The notes: generated by a model not told the origin, from the letters alone. DNA of 64,000 nucleotides from Cruorifilaria tuberocauda (GCA_013365365.1 JABVXU010000112.1:1-64000); one strand, 5' to 3'. Positions 11,793-23,434 are shown, counted from the first letter of the stretch. A program made the numbers and translations.

Positions 11793-13575
11793 TTAAAAAT
11801 AGAAATTTTATGCCAATAAAATAATTGCATTTGGTTGGTGGACGATAAAAAAGGAGCTAGAAGAGAAGGTAAACCTATCATATATTGATAATGAAATGCT
11901 TAAATGTAAATACTAAATGATCATAAAGCAAAAAGAAAAAAAAACCTGATAGGATCATGGAATGAATTCATCAAACATTCATTGGAAAATCCAATGGAGT
12001 ATAGAAAAGAAATTGAAAATGAAATAATCATGAATTTGTAGTTATTTAAAACTATAAGCTAATTGCTAACATTTCAAATTATATCATATAAGTATAAAAT
12101 TTTATATAAAATAATATCAAATATAAAATTATAGGAAGTAAAAGTAAAGGAAAAAAGAAGAGAGGCTAATACTAGCACAACTTTGCCATAAGAATCTTTT
12201 CGTTTCACTTAGCTTTCATATCCAAAAAAAAAAAAAAATGGGAAAAGTTTTAAAGCAAATCAATGAAATAGCTTTAACTGAATTTTAATTCAAAAAAAAG
12301 GCAGCAAAAAATGATGAAATAATTTTCACACATAAATTATTGTATGAAGTAAACAAGGTAGGAATAGAAACCAATAAATTTAAAATTAATAATTTCTTCC
12401 TCTCTCTCTCTCTCTTTCTTTCACTCTTTTTTACATAATTTACTTTAATTTTTAAAATTACAATTAAAAGATTTCATTTAAATTTCATTTTCGAAATTTC
12501 ATAATTTATGAAACAGAATTTAACTGATGAAAATTTCAATTTTCAATTAATTAAATTGTAAGCGATAAGTTATAAGTAATAATTTAATTTAGACTATAAG
12601 TAATAAGGATATAAGCATTAATTAACTTATAAGAAAACTTTTTGTTTCTTTTATTCTTGTATGTTAGACATATAAGCTAAGCTTATAAAGAAATATGTAA
12701 TTGATTTTTCAAATTATTAATTAATGTTTAAAAAAAATAATAATTAAATTTAGAAAAACTTTTTAGTAGGAAAAAAACGTAGGTAAGTAAATATTACGAT
12801 AAAATAATTTTGTAATAAGGATAAATGAGTGTTTAAATAATAAAAGTTACGTGACTACTCTGATCATTAGATGCTAAGTATATTAGCGTACGCAATAACT
12901 TTCATTACTTGAAATTACTACTATTTCACTGAGTGGTAACTTACATTTTCATCGGTCAAAATTTCAAAACAACAGAAGCAACTTCTGAATATATACGTTT
13001 CACGTCATCCCACATAGTCTTTTGAGAGGGAGAGAGTTATTTAGTAGTTTGGTTGCGTGAACATGAATGCATAATAAATTAGTAACGTGTATTTTTACGT
13101 AAACATGTTAGTTAAGATTAGTTAAATTTTGATGTAAACGTGTATTTTGTAATAAATTGATGTATTTTCACGTTTTGTAATAAGTTAGTATATCACGTCA
13201 TGTATTGTCTTTTTAGAGGGAGAGAGAGATATAATAATAGATTAATTACGTGAACATGTACGCATAATAAATCAATAACGTGTATTCTCACGTGAGATTA
13301 GATTACGGATAATGATTAGATTACGAGTAAGATTAGTTACTTAAGCATGTATTTCGTAATAAATTAATGTATTTTCAAGTTTTGTATTAAATTAATATAT
13401 TCTCATGCGTATGTCTATATTGTGACTTGAATAAATTTTTGCTATGAAACTTTTTTTTATAGTTATTTTATAGTTATTCAGTTGTTTTAGTTATTTATAA
13501 TTATAATTATCGTTTATTAAAATCATTAAAGACATTTTTTTTTAAGTAAAATATTAAATATCTTACCTTTGACAT
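6655..13575 (-). CDS. ptb-1: Polypyrimidine tract-binding protein (PTB/hnRNP I), 5' part with RRM1
   Basis: RNA-binding splicing regulator expected in the nucleus. Six exons join in phase: 13575-13567 (only nine coding bases), 9089-8969, 8393-8268, 7513-7347, 7104-7022 and 6760-6655, giving 204 codons with no stop. The N-terminus has the PTB signature KRGPNDLF (vertebrate KRGSDELF). RRM1 spans about residues 104-178, with an RNP2-like strand VVHLRNIP, the PTB-typical linker LLLKGRNQ and an RNP1-like strand AFVEYE, followed by FCQFSTHQELKT as in PTB. RRM2-4 are absent, so the gene continues to lower coordinates. For exon 3, an upstream acceptor at about 8423 would create an immediate stop; the acceptor before 8393 keeps frame. 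Exon 6 uses a weak-looking GTTTGT donor. Intron 1 is 4.5 kb and full of repeats. Family assignment is firm; the tiny first exon is inferred from phase and homology. Confidence 0.88.
7615..8235. repeat. Five-copy tandem repeat (about 112-137 bp) in a PTB intron
   Basis: Each copy reads CAATTAATGGATA, AGTAATAATAAATTTATATT, GAATAAATTAACT(A/G)AGG, a T run, GGTTTTAA and GATAAAGTTTAAGGTAAA. Copies start near 7619, 7734, 7869, 8006 and 8117. Some have an extra short duplication of the GTAAACAATTAATGG segment. The array fills the intron between exons 3 and 4. Confidence 0.92.
8469..8935. repeat. Four-copy tandem repeat (about 121-124 bp) in a PTB intron
   Basis: Copies starting near 8469, 8589, 8713 and 8836 share AAAAATCGATTAGTATAAAT, GGTATTATCAATTTGTTATC and TTGATAAGTGATAAC. 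It occupies the intron between exons 2 and 3 and is unrelated in sequence to the neighbouring 7.6-8.2 kb array. Confidence 0.9.
11071..11545. repeat. 29-bp minisatellite with 16 copies in PTB intron 1
   Basis: Unit GCCTGATTAAAGAGTAACGT plus GAGATATAG, 29 bp, about 16 copies with little divergence. Two copies carry a 7-bp internal expansion (AAAGAGT or CAAAGAG) and two are shortened. Each unit contains GTAACGTGA (TCACGTTAC on the gene strand) and TGATTA. There are no spacers, so it is not CRISPR-like. Confidence 0.95.
11759..11789. repeat. (GA)n microsatellite
   Basis: About 15 uninterrupted GA units in a purine-rich context within PTB intron 1. Confidence 0.95.
13000..13400. repeat. Two-copy 190-bp repeat rich in ACGT cores next to PTB exon 1
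   Basis: GAGGGAGAGAG followed by CGTGAACATG, GCATAATAAAT, AATAACGTGTAT and a T/A-ACGT segment occurs from about 13018 and again from about 13208. It lies 150-550 bp into intron 1 from the first coding exon. The CACGT/ACGTG cores make it a possible regulatory cluster, which is inference only. Confidence 0.7.
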
Positions 13576-13959
13576 TGTTGTAAAATGGAATTGATTTCCT
13601 TCAATTCTTTGAATTTCAATTTTTATTCCAAAGAATAAAATTTAAACGAGGAAATGGAAAAACAAAATAGTTTAGTGATAAATGATAAGAGGAGGAAGAA
13701 GTAATGCAAAATCGAAGTTAAAATAGAAGTCCTCTTGCTTGTTTCACTCGTGAAATAGAAATTTCAGAATCAGATCAATCCGGTCAAAAGGTTAATTGAA
13801 GAGGTAAATCAGACAAAATCTTAGAAGAAATTAATGAAATTATAACCAGTTCTTTTAATATTAAATTTAATGGAATGCTCCGTAGAAATAATAGAAATTG
13901 ACGAATGAATGATATATCAAATGCAGCGGTAATAGTTGTGATAGTAATTATTTGTTGTT

Positions 13960-14165
13960 TATTGTTTATTATTATTATTGTTGTTATTGTTAATGTAGTG
14001 ATAGTAGTGGTAGTAATAGTAATAGTAATAGTAATAGTAATACTAGTAATAATGATAGTTTCTCTTCGTATTATTGTTGTAGTAATACCAATAGTGATAA
14101 TAGTAATAATAATAGTAATACTGGTAATAATTATCGTAGGATTGATAATGATAACACAATAACTA
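13960..14165. repeat. Degenerate GTAATA/GTTATT repeat
   Basis: Hexanucleotide-like array (AGTAATAGTAATAGTAATA) grading into ATTATTGTTGTTATTG. The Val/Ile-only 85-residue frame across it is an artefact. Confidence 0.85.
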
Positions 14166-14510
14166 GTTATAATAGTATATAAATTGTGATAGGAAAAGTG
14201 ATAACGAATTTTCGCAATCTTTCTCTTTTCTCTTTGATAAAACGAAAGAATTTCTCTTCTTCACATCACAAATATAGCGTTCTTCCCGATTTTCAGCAAT
14301 TTAAACACTGAAATTTCAAAAAAAAAGAAATTTGACAAAAAAAAAAACAAAAGGAAAAAAGGAAAAGGTAAAATTGATAAAAAAAATTATATTATATCAA
14401 TTATTTATTAAATCTCTTGTTTTTTTTTGAATAACAAATAACGAATTATGTAAAAATGTATCAAACAAAAATATTGAATTGGAATGTTGAAGATAATCGT
14501 CTTATTGTTA

Positions 14511-14940
14511 AGTAACAGTTTCAACTGATAAAAGAAAGCTAAGTGATAAAGGAAGTCTAAGTAACGCTTTCAAGTGATAAAAGGTATGAAAGTAACAGTT
14601 TCAACTGATAAAAGAAAGCTAAGTAACTCTTTCAAGTGATAAAAGGTATGAAAGCAACAGTTTCAACTGATAAAAGAAAGCTAAGTGATAAAGGAAGTGT
14701 AAGTAACGCTTTCAAGTGATAAAAGTTATAAAAGTAACAGTTTCAAATGATAAAAGAAAGCTAAGTAACTCTTTCAAGTGATAAAAGGTATGAAAGTAAC
14801 AGTTTCAACTGATAAAAGAAAGCTAAGTGATAAAGGAAATGTAAGTAACGCTTTCAAGTGATAAAAGTTATAAAAGTAACAGTTTCAATTTTCAAAGAAA
14901 TCCAAGTAACACTTTCTAAAAGAAATCGAATTAACACTTT
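14511..14940. repeat. Higher-order tandem repeat with alternating 80- and 62-bp units
   Basis: AG(T/C)AACAGTTTCAA starts at 14511, 14591, 14653, 14733, 14795 and 14875, so the spacing alternates 80, 62, 80, 62, 80. The long unit carries an extra 18-19 bp segment GTGATAAAGGAA plus GT(C/G)T or TGT. The effective repeat is 142 bp. The tail after 14880 is degenerate. Confidence 0.9.
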
Positions 14941-15569
14941 CAAGTAATAAAATAGAAATTGGACAAAGACTATAAGTTATAAGCATTTTTTTCGTTTAAA
15001 AATTTTCCAGCAATTTTATCTTGTTATACTTTTCAATATCACATTTAACGCAGCTGTTCAAGCAATCCCTACTACAACGTCATGATAAAAATTGCGTGTT
15101 GCTCCTGTAAATATCAGGATTTGAAAAAATTTTCTAGCAGCTCGCCAATCATGAATCATGCTTAAAAAAGAAAATTGAGGAAAAAAAAATCGGAATTATT
15201 GATTAACACCTTTTTATCATTTCGAACACACCTTTTTTGCGCTAACAATATGAAAACATTTCGCTATCAAAAAATCGTGATGAAAAAAAAAAATAATAAA
15301 AGAGAGGCAAAGAATAAAAGTAAACATAAATTTTAATTTTCCTTTTTTTTTTCCGTCTCTTTTTTCATTCAATAAAACGGAAATGTAACTTGCAATTGCG
15401 TCGATAATTTTGGACAAAATTTATAAACAAAGTTTAAATGTTGACAAGCAATTATTTTATTTCAGAGTTCTTACCTGTATACTTTCTTCTTTTAACTTAT
15501 TACTTCTTATTTTTTCTTCCCTATCACAATTTTTAATTTTAGTTAATACAGGTAAGAATACGTAGTAAC

Positions 15570-15870
15570 TTTTTCCTATTCTATCCCAAATCATATTCTA
15601 TTCTCAATTCACTCACCCAAAATATCTCTATTTTATCCAAAATCATATTCTATTCTCGATTTACTTATCCGAGATATCTCTATTCTATCCCAAGTCATAT
15701 TCTATTCTCTATTTGCTCTCCCAAAATATCTCTATTCTATTCCAAATGACAATTCTATTCTTTATTTACTCGCCCAAAATATCTCTATTCTATTCCAAAT
15801 GACAATTCTATTCTCTATTTACTCTCCCAAAATATCTCTATTCTATTCCAAATGATATTCTATTCTAACT
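15570..15870. repeat. About 61-bp tandem repeat, five copies
   Basis: Pyrimidine-rich unit: CAAAATATCTCTATTCTATT, CCAAATGACAATTCTATTCT and CTATTTACTC, about 60-62 bp, conserved mainly in the last three copies. Confidence 0.9.
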
Positions 15871-17299
15871 GCACTATCATTCTTAGAAACCATTAGCTAT
15901 TCGTGCTATTCTTCAATCCTACTCTATAAAATTTTAATAAAAAAACTTGAATTAACAATAAAAAGTTATAATGCCGTTTAAAATTATCAAAATGATAAAA
16001 AGACGATTGAGAAAATACATACATTCCATCATTAACCCATTGTTTAATTAGTAAAATAAGACGTATCGCACATTTTTCCCCCCCCGGAAACCGGAAATAT
16101 TTCACGAACAATTCATTCCTTTAATTAAATAAAAAAAAAACAAATCATTTGGTTGATATATATTATTAAGAACACTCTTAAAAAAACTATTAGCAATCAA
16201 ACAATATTTTAATTTTATATTTATAATTGAAAAAAAGAAAAAATAATAATCTTAGTTATACTCTTAGTCAAAAAAATGATATCTTAGTTTATCTTAGTTA
16301 GTAAAAAAAATAAAGTAACGATAAAATTTTAATAGAATCTTTGTTTACTTAATGCTAAAATAATCATTCGTACTTTCGTTACTATTAAATAATACAATAT
16401 GAAAGGAAGTTATTATTTAATTTATTTAAATAACAATAAATATAAGTATAAAATTTAGGTAAGTAACAAAGTAATAAATTAATAGTAGTAAAAAGTAACA
16501 AATTAACATTAGTAATTAGAAGTAAGAAATTATTTTAATAATAAAGTACTTGTTAGTACTGTAGTTACTGTTAGTTACTTACTCTTCATTGTAATAATAT
16601 AATATGAAATGAAGTTATCACTTACAAATAATTAATTGATTGTTAAGCTAATATATAAAATAAATGTAATAAAAATGAAACTTTCAGAATACAGAATACA
16701 GAAACTTTCAGTTTACAATTCAGCTTGAATAGTACGATCATATCAAAGAAAAAGAATAGGTAAAAATTTTTTAATTTTTCAATTATCTATTTTTTCAAAA
16801 ATTGGTAATTAATTTTAAAAAGATTCAAAAATTAATAATTAATATTGAAAAAAAATGAAAAAAAAACTTGGAAAGAAATACTTCACATTTTTAATTTTAC
16901 TCATAATTCAATTAAGTATAATGAAATTAATTGCTGAAAATTAAACTAACAAATGAAGAAAGAGTAAAGAAGCAAAGAAGTAAAAAGTAAAAATTTTTGA
17001 TGACAGAAGAAGAGATGTAGAAAGGAGGCGTTAAATTTCGGAAAAGATTTATTTTCACACAAATAATGCTTTTACTCAAATAGCTCAAATACTTACTCAA
17101 ATAAGTATAAGAAGGAAAAAAAGAAGAGGAAAAGTAGGGAAGACGAAGAAAGAAATTGGTGAAATTGAATTGGAATATTTGTTGACAGCTACCGGATATA
17201 TAACCAACTATTAAAATAAGCAATTTTCAATCATCCGTAGAGAGATGAGCCAGATTTTTCCGTTCCACTCATCTCCCCATTTCTTATGCAAATAATAAA

Positions 17300-17313
17300 G
17301 TAAGTCATCATCG

Positions 17314-17349
<36 letters not shown>

Positions 17350-17900
17350 GCATCATCATCGTCATCATCATTATTATTAGCTTCATCATCATTATCGTCG
17401 CTATCATCACTATCATCAATGTTTTATCACGACTACTTCTATCTTACAACTATTACAAATTACTGCTAATTTCATTTAATTCATTTAAATATTAACATTT
17501 AATATTTAAGATTAATTCATTTAATATTAACAAGCTATCATCATCATCATCATCACCATCATCATCATCAGCATCATCATCGTCATCAGCATCATCATCA
17601 TCATCAGCATCATTATCGTCATCAGCATCATCATCGTCATCAGCATCATCATCGTCATCAGCATCATCATCGTCATCAGCATCATCATCATCATCAGCAT
17701 CATTATCGTCATCAGCATCATCATCGTCATCATCATTATCATCAGCTTCATCATCATCATCGTCGCTATCATCATTATCATCAATGTTTTATCACGACTA
17801 CTTCTATCTTACAACTATTGCAAATTACTGTTTTCTCGTTAATTTCATTTAATTCATTTAAATATTAACATTTAATATTTAAGATTAATTCATTTAATTT
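17300..17900. repeat. Duplicated (CAT)n array plus shared 105-bp flank
   Basis: Two blocks each contain a (TCA/CAT/CGT) trinucleotide array, the junction GTCGCTATCATCA and then the same roughly 105-bp nonrepetitive flank beginning AATGTTTTATCACGACTACT (at about 17418 and 17784, about 366 bp apart). In the second array an 18-bp unit (CATCATCATCGTCATCAG) is itself repeated. Minus-strand poly-Met frames are artefacts. Confidence 0.93.
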
Positions 17901-18524
17901 TAAAAATACTGTATCAATTCCCAAATATAATAATTCTTAATTTTATTAATAGGGATTTTCGATACAAAATAGATATTAAAATACAGAAATAGAATTAATA
18001 ATAAGAAATAGAATTAATTTTAGCAATACGATCAAGAAGTATTGCTAAATTATCGATTAATATCATCTATATTAGTTGAATTTAATTTTAAATTTTCAAT
18101 TCATCTCATTCTTTAGAACAAAATGAGAGTTAGAATTTAATGATTAAATTGAAATGATAACATCATTTATACTTATTGGCTCAAGCGTATTTCATACACT
18201 ACCTGATTAGCAATTTCAGGAAAATACTTCAACCAATTTTTTCCCTCAAACAATTCAAGTCTTAAAACAGATAAATAATGATATAAACTAATTTTGCAAT
18301 GATATCATCAAAATTTCTCGATAACTTTTTTTTTGCTAAATGAATTTTCAACTTAATTGCTATCTTATTGCTAACATATTGTAGATAAATATGCTTTAGG
18401 AGAATTTATTTGATGATTTAATTGCGAAACACCGAAAGATTAATTGTTTGATTTTGTGAAATAATTTAAATGAAGATTTTGTGAAGAAATTTCCAACATT
18501 ATTGTCACATACATTATATATCAT

Positions 18525-19480
18525 TGAAAAATTCCAACTAATGATATCTATCTCAATCATGAGTGATATTTACTGATCATGCATATCATGATAAGATAAT
18601 AACAAATAATTTAATGTCTATAAAATGGGAAATTTTCAACCAATGATATCTATTTCAGTCATGAATGGTATTTACTGATCTTGCATATCATGATAATTGA
18701 AAAGATAGAAATAGATAATCAATAATCTATACCAACTAATAATATCTGACTATATTATTGGTTTCTTTGATGATTTTACTTGCATGGATCATTTTACATG
18801 ATTGGTGTTCCTTTGTCTTTTTCATTTTTTCTTTTCTTGTTTGCTTTAAGTATGATTGATTTGGTTGTTTTTAGTGGTACTTTTGTTTTAACTTTAGTTC
18901 TTTGGGATTTTCTTGAAGTTAGTAGTTTCGTTCTACAATAATATGACCATAAGTATTGTTTTTACTAATTGTATTAGCGATTTTTGTACTTTTTTTATTT
19001 TTTAATGGTCCTCTTTTTATTTCCTTCTGATAATGCTTCTTATCAATTTTTTGGTTCTTTGATTATTTCTATGTTGTTTATTGCTTCTTTTGTTAAGAGT
19101 CTTTGTCAAACGTCCTTTTGGAGCTTGGTTGCCTAAGGCTATATTGGTTCCATGATATTTACTGATCTTGATTTATTGCCTATAAAATTGAAAAATTCCA
19201 ACTAATGATATCTTAATCATGAATGATATTTACTTATCTTGCATATCATGATAATGAAAAGATAACAAATAATCACTGTCTCTAGTGATATCTTAATCTT
19301 GCATATCATGATAATGAAAAGATAACAAATAATCACTGTCTCTAATGATATCTTAATCTTGCATATCATGATAATGAAAAGATAACAAATAATCACTGTC
19401 TCTAATGATATCTTAATCATGAATGATATTTACTTATCTTGCATATCATGATAATGAAAAGATAACAATAAATAATGAAT
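18525..19480. repeat. Satellite with CATATCATGATAATGAAAAG units, split by a mitochondrial insert
   Basis: Copies of AATGATATCT, CATGAATGATATTTACT and TTGCATATCATGATAA lie at 18540-18720 and again from about 19150 to 19460. At 19240-19440 there are three near-identical 60-bp units, which create a 20-residue repeated frame on the minus strand. The mitochondrial-like segment lies between the two parts. Confidence 0.88.
18770..19152 (+). pseudogene. Nuclear copy of mitochondrial ND5 fragment (NUMT), decayed
   Basis: The segment is T- and G-rich on the plus strand, unlike the A/T-balanced flanks. Translation gives a Phe/Leu/Val-rich membrane protein: SMIDLVVFSGTFVL, then LVLWDFLEVSSF (nematode ND5 has WDFLG-SSFF), TNCISDFCTFFIF (ND5 TNRLGDF type) and, after a one-base frameshift, RPFGAWLPKA, the hallmark ND5 segment. 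Stops and at least one frameshift show it is not expressed as ND5. About 380 bp of the middle of ND5 is present. It is framed on both sides by copies of the local satellite. Recognition rests on conserved ND5 motifs recalled from the family; the ends are approximate. Confidence 0.85.
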
Positions 19481-20264
19481 GTCTATAATCTAATCATTAT
19501 AATTTTACAATACAAACATTAATTATTGGAACTGAAAGAAAGCTTTTACCCGTTTTGATAGAATGACTAAAACTGATTGCATGAAATGAATAGATATCTT
19601 TTATATTAGAGCTATTCATTCTCATTCAAATATCATTTAAGCAAAAGATAAATGCGAGGAGGAAGTAAGCATGGAAATAATCCCTTCAACTATCGAATAT
19701 CATATCATCTCACGTCAGTGATTGATAATATTTTGCTAAAGTGTATGGAAGAAGAAGAAAAAAGAGAGAAAAAAAGAAAAGAAAGACTGTATTATTGTCA
19801 TATACAAAATTAATGAAATAAGAGAAAAGAATTTTTAGTTTTTATTAATTTTTTACTTCAATTCAATCATTAGAGAAAAAGAAAGGAAGAAAATATATGA
19901 AATTGATTATCAATAATAAAATTTACTTATTTAATTAAAATAATTAAATAAAATTAATTACATTTAATTTTTCAAATAATAAAAGTAATAAATAAAAATA
20001 TATCAATTTGATTGTTTCGCTAATTTTTATGTAATTTTGTGATTTTAAAAAAAAAAGAGTAAAAATTTGCTAAATTAATTTAATTACACTTTCGATTATC
20101 AATTATTGATTTCAGAGATACTTTTGATTATAATTATTTTTATTTTAGGATCATTTTAGAAAAATATGATAATCATTTATTTCTAAAATTATCTTTAAAT
20201 TTCAATTTTTTTTTTCCATTTTTTCTCCCTGTCATATCAGTTAATAATCAATGTTAAAATATCA

Positions 20265-20735
20265 AATTTAAAAAATTTTTTCATTTCTCTAAAATCGTTA
20301 TCATAATAAAAATGAATAATATGATATGATATGGTATGATACTTATATTGTCAATTTTCGTAATTTTTATTAAATTACTTTGAAAATTCATATCTGACAA
20401 AAAAAAAAGAATCAATCTTAAATTATCGAATTTACTTTTTTTTCTAAAATTGTTATCATAATAATAATGAATGATATGATATGATATGATACTTATATTA
20501 TCAATTTTCATAATTTTTGTCTTTATTTGAATTTGATTACAAATTTTCAAATTCATATCTAACAAAAAAGAGAATCAATCTTCAAATTATTGAATTTACA
20601 AAATTTTTTATTTCTTTAAAATCGTTGTCATGATAAGAATTAATTATATGATATGATGCTTACATTATCAATTTTCACAATTTTTATCTTTATTTGAATT
20701 TGATTACATTTGAAAATTTTTATATCTTAAAAAAA
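20265..20735. repeat. Three-copy tandem repeat of about 160-170 bp
   Basis: Copies near 20284, 20441 and 20611 share AAAATCGTTATCATAATAA, a (GATAT)n run, TACTTATATTATCAATTTTC and CATATCTGACAAAAAA with GAATCAATCTT. The GATAT run varies in length. Confidence 0.88.
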
Positions 20736-20750
20736 AAAAAGAAAAAACAT

Positions 20751-20837
20751 CTCTCTTCCTATACTTTATGTTACTTTTCATTTTCAATACTTTGAAATTT
20801 TCTTCTTTTTTTCTTACCAGAAATTTTATTTATACTC
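20751..20837. repeat. Dispersed direct repeat, copy 1
   Basis: About 85 bp ending TTTTATTTATACT and containing TTACTTTTCATTTTCAATAC and TTTGAAATTTTCTTC. It is repeated at 21386-21470. Confidence 0.85.
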
Positions 20838-21385
20838 TTTTTTATTTTTTCTCTTTCCTTTTTCAAAATCAATGTATCTTTTAAAATAAGAAAATAGAAA
20901 ACAACAAAACAAAAAAAAGAAGACAGACTAAAAATATCAAAGTGATTTTTGTTTTAAATGGGGTAAAAAGCAAATTGCATTATGAAACGTTTGCCATTAA
21001 GCATTCAAATATGCTGCTTCCTTGTTAAGCTAAGCTTTTCAGAAAACTTATCAAAGAAAAAAAGCGATAAATTTGAAATCAAAAAAAAAAAAAAAGAATA
21101 AAAGAGAAAAAGTAATTTTTTCTTAAAGGAAAAAAAAAGTGTGAGAAGCATTTTCGGTTTTAACAAAAAGAAAGCTTTTAAAATGCTTTGTTTGTATTCT
21201 CAGTGGAAAAATAATTTTCAATTTGAAAAAAAAAATGATGAAAATGATCATTTCACTTATCAATTTAGCATGAAATTATCAAAATTATTATAGTCAAATT
21301 TTATTTATGATTAAAGTATTTATTATTAAATTTTTACGGCAAATAAAATAAATTTACTTATTATCTATTGCATTTCATGATTATT

Positions 21386-21470
21386 CTCTCTACCTGTACT
21401 TTATCTTACTTTTCATTTTCAATACTTTGAAATTTTCTTCTTTTTTTTCACCGGAAATTTTATTTATACT
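21386..21470. repeat. Dispersed direct repeat, copy 2
   Basis: Matches 20751-20837 over about 85 bp with a few substitutions. Nearby sequence (21590-21640 and 21750-21810, TTATCTATTCGTTGTAATTA) is also duplicated. Confidence 0.85.
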
Positions 21471-22079
21471 GTATATCATGATTATTCGTTTATCATCAAA
21501 TCATCAAAATTATTTTATTCATAATTAAAATATTTATTAAATTTTTACAATAAACGATGATTTTACAATAAATGCAAATTACTTATTATCTAGTCGTTGT
21601 AATTAATAGAAGTAGGAAAATAAGTAAAAGTAAATAGTTAAGTTAGAACATTTTGCTACTTTTCAAATTTTCTATGAATAAAATTTTTAATTACTTTATT
21701 TACAATCAAAATATTTATTAAATTTCTATAGTAAACAATTGAAAATTATTTATTATCTATTCGTTGTAATTAATAGAAGTGGTGAAATAAGTAAAAGTTA
21801 ATAGTAAGTTTATAGTACCTTGCTAATTTTCACATTTGAAAATTTGAAATCAATAATGAAAGAATTGAAATATCATTTAATTAATTTAAGTAAGGAAAAC
21901 AAAAGAAGAAAGAAAAAATTGTAAGCTAAATTTTTACACTCAGCAAATTAATTGCAATAATCATTTCATTTATGATTGATTTGCTAATAATATCACAATA
22001 CTTATTAGCATAGTCTAGAAAATAAAGTATGAGAAGAGAAAAAAAAAGTTATTCGAGCAATTTTTTTTAAGATACTTTC

Positions 22080-22090
<11 letters not shown>

Positions 22091-22118
<28 letters not shown>
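22091..22118. repeat. (CT)n microsatellite
   Basis: About 14 uninterrupted CT/TC units. Confidence 0.9.
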
Positions 22119-22119
<1 letters not shown>

Positions 22120-22417
22120 AATTATCCTGCCTTGCAATAATCTGAAAAATACACCATTTATTGGAGAAAAACGATGAATGAAATGTTATCAAGAGTGATG
22201 AACAATTTCATAACATTTTTGAAATTTATTAATGTTTACAAAAAAAAAAAAAAAAGAAAATTTCATATTTTAATTGGAAAGTTTTTTTTTCTTTCCAGGA
22301 AAAATATATTAGCAACTATTTTCAATTGAATTTAACTATTTTTTTTCTTTCTTATTCTTTTCAAAATTTAACTTTTTTTTTCTTTCTTATTCTTTTCAAA
22401 ATTTAACATCGAAAAAC

Positions 22418-22448
22418 ACACATACACACACATACACACACACACACA

Positions 22449-22482
<34 letters not shown>

Positions 22483-22486
22483 ATCA
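22418..22486. repeat. (CA)n/TACACA microsatellite
   Basis: A run of CA units with a few TACACA interruptions. The Cys/Val-rich minus-strand frame across it is an artefact. Confidence 0.93.
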
Positions 22487-22544
22487 TAAAATGTTTCAAT
22501 TTTTGTATTCATTGCAAAAATTCTCATTTGAGAAAAGAAAAATT

Positions 22545-23060
22545 CCAGTATCAATGATAAAAATGATAGAAATTGATGATGAAAATGATGAAAATTAATG
22601 AAATTGTAATGAAAATAATCATTAAAATCGATAATACAAATGATAAAAAGTGTTAAAATTAAATTTAAAAGTCTCGTAATGAAAATGATAAAAATTGATG
22701 AAATTGTTAAATTGATGCAAACCAATGCTAAAAGTGATAAAAATTGATAAAATTAAATTCAAAAAATGATAAGAAATGATGATAAGAATGATAAAAATTG
22801 ATGAAATTGTAAAAATGATGCAAACCAATGCTAAAAGTGATAAAAATTGATAAAATTAAATTTAAAAAATGATCAAAACTGATAAAAATCGATGATGAAA
22901 ACGACAAAAAATTGTAAAAAAGATGGAAATCAAAAGATGATAAAAATGATAAACGTTGATAAAATTAAATTTAATAGACTCGTAATGAAAATGATAGAAA
23001 TTGATAAAATTGTAAAAATGATGAATATCGATGATTAAAAATGATAAAAATGTTAAAATT
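22545..23060. repeat. Purine-rich GATAAAAATTGAT repeat family
   Basis: Irregular tandem copies of AATGATAAAAATTGATGAAA, TTGTAAAAATGATG, CAAACCAATGCTAAAAGTGA and AAAATTAAATT(T/C)AAAA. Two copies in 22675-22865 are nearly identical over about 110 bp. Confidence 0.85.
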
Positions 23061-23434
23061 TTCAAATTTCAACTAAATTAATTTAATACGGTATAAAATT
23101 CTATTCAAAATCATTTCTTCATATTCTTATCACTTATCATTTACCAGTTTCACTTATCAAATTATGACGATAAAAAAAGAGAAACGCCTATTCAAATGGA
23201 AATAATTATAAATGAAATTGAATGAAATCGTTGATATTGATTATCTTATCAAATTGATCGAAGTAATCTTCGATTGATCAGTACTGCTTATCGATTGCAT
23301 TAGATTTTTGTTGAAATTTTGATAAAATGAAAAAAAGTAGAATGTTAAAGTGATTACATATAGAGAGAGAGTTTATTTAATTGATTGAATTCAATGAAAA
23401 CTGGAAATTCTCATGAAGAGGCAAAATTATGGAA

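Noticed and set aside
13905..14162. 85-residue Val/Ile-rich hydrophobic frame that looks like a membrane protein
   Set aside because: Produced by a GTAATA/GTTATT repeat; no signal of selection and no homologous family.
17231..17784. Poly-Met frames on the minus strand
   Set aside because: Reading of (CAT)n trinucleotide arrays; not a plausible protein.
19217..19420. Frame with a 20-residue unit repeated three times
   Set aside because: Three copies of a 60-bp satellite unit; 60 is divisible by three so the frame stays open by arithmetic.
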